This document shows, in pieces, positions 6,059 to 6,112 of a DNA stretch of 6,112 bases. The stretch is from an uncultured Desulfobacterales bacterium (GTDB taxonomy: Bacteria; Desulfobacterota; Desulfobacteria; Desulfobacterales; UBA11574). The stretch spans positions 1 to 6,112 of the forward strand of contig CALANC010000277.1 of NCBI GenBank assembly GCA_937925895.1, given 5' to 3'. The notes under the pieces were generated by a model that saw nothing but the letters and a program-made list of their open reading frames with translations, ran no database searches and had not been told where the DNA came from. The first letter of the stretch is position 1. The number at the start of each line of letters is the position of its first letter. The position numbers and the translations under genes are program-made.

Positions 6059-6112
6059 TCACTTTTCAAGTGTCATTTGAATATAGTGGCAGGGACATTC
6101 TTTTGCGCAAAG
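6059..6112 (-). CDS. C-terminal end of a probable 4Fe-4S ferredoxin-type protein (partial)
   Basis: Seventeen codons and a TGA are visible on the minus strand, reading LCAKECPCHYIQMTLEK. The order Cys-x3-Cys-Pro is what remains of a ferredoxin CxxCxxCxxxCP motif when the first two cysteines lie outside the window. A short hydrophobic strand and stop after it is a usual ferredoxin-domain ending. A clean terminator just downstream supports a real gene end. The larger protein could be a small ferredoxin or an iron-sulfur subunit of an oxidoreductase. An extra cysteine two residues after the last ligand is unusual. The rest of the gene is needed to name it. Confidence 0.5.
   Translation of the reverse strand, partial: LCAKECPCHYIQMTLEK

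Overview
The window looks like chromosomal DNA from an anaerobic, free-living Gram-negative bacterium, most likely a member of the Desulfobacterota (delta-proteobacterial sulfate reducers). That placement is an inference from three things. There is an iron-sulfur (class I) fumarase and an AsmA-family envelope protein. Beside the fumarase is a YkgJ-type cysteine-cluster gene. The intergenic spacers carry short degenerate repeats. No rRNA, tRNA, CRISPR, transposase or phage gene is visible.

Layout from left to right. Positions 2-85 are probably the last 27 codons of an upstream plus-strand gene. A 284-bp spacer (86-369) holds a repeat element. Two plus-strand genes follow, 37 bp apart and probably co-transcribed: a CheR-type SAM-dependent methyltransferase (370-1167) and a 669-residue AsmA-family protein (1205-3214). 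Converging on them from the right, and overlapping the AsmA 3' end by 26 bp, is a minus-strand pair: class I fumarate hydratase (5527-3917) and, 14 bp downstream of it, a YkgJ-family protein (3902-3189). A 531-bp spacer (5528-6058) follows. It contains a strong ribosome-binding site, two back-to-back hairpins, two octamer-repeat tracts and a terminator. The terminator most likely belongs to a minus-strand gene whose last codons (6112-6059) read like the end of a 4Fe-4S ferredoxin.

The genes suggest ordinary functions. Fumarase hydrates fumarate to malate in central carbon metabolism, and its YkgJ partner may serve metal or cluster chemistry. The AsmA protein belongs to envelope maintenance or lipid transport. 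The CheR-type enzyme is isolated from other chemotaxis genes here, so its target is unknown.

The least ordinary signal is in the spacers. A 36-37-nt imperfectly palindromic core occurs just upstream of both the cheR-like gene and the fumarase gene. Three spacer sites carry a degenerate 8-nt tandem repeat with approximate consensus CCTTGRAY. I see no convincing new multi-gene defence or mobile system in this window.
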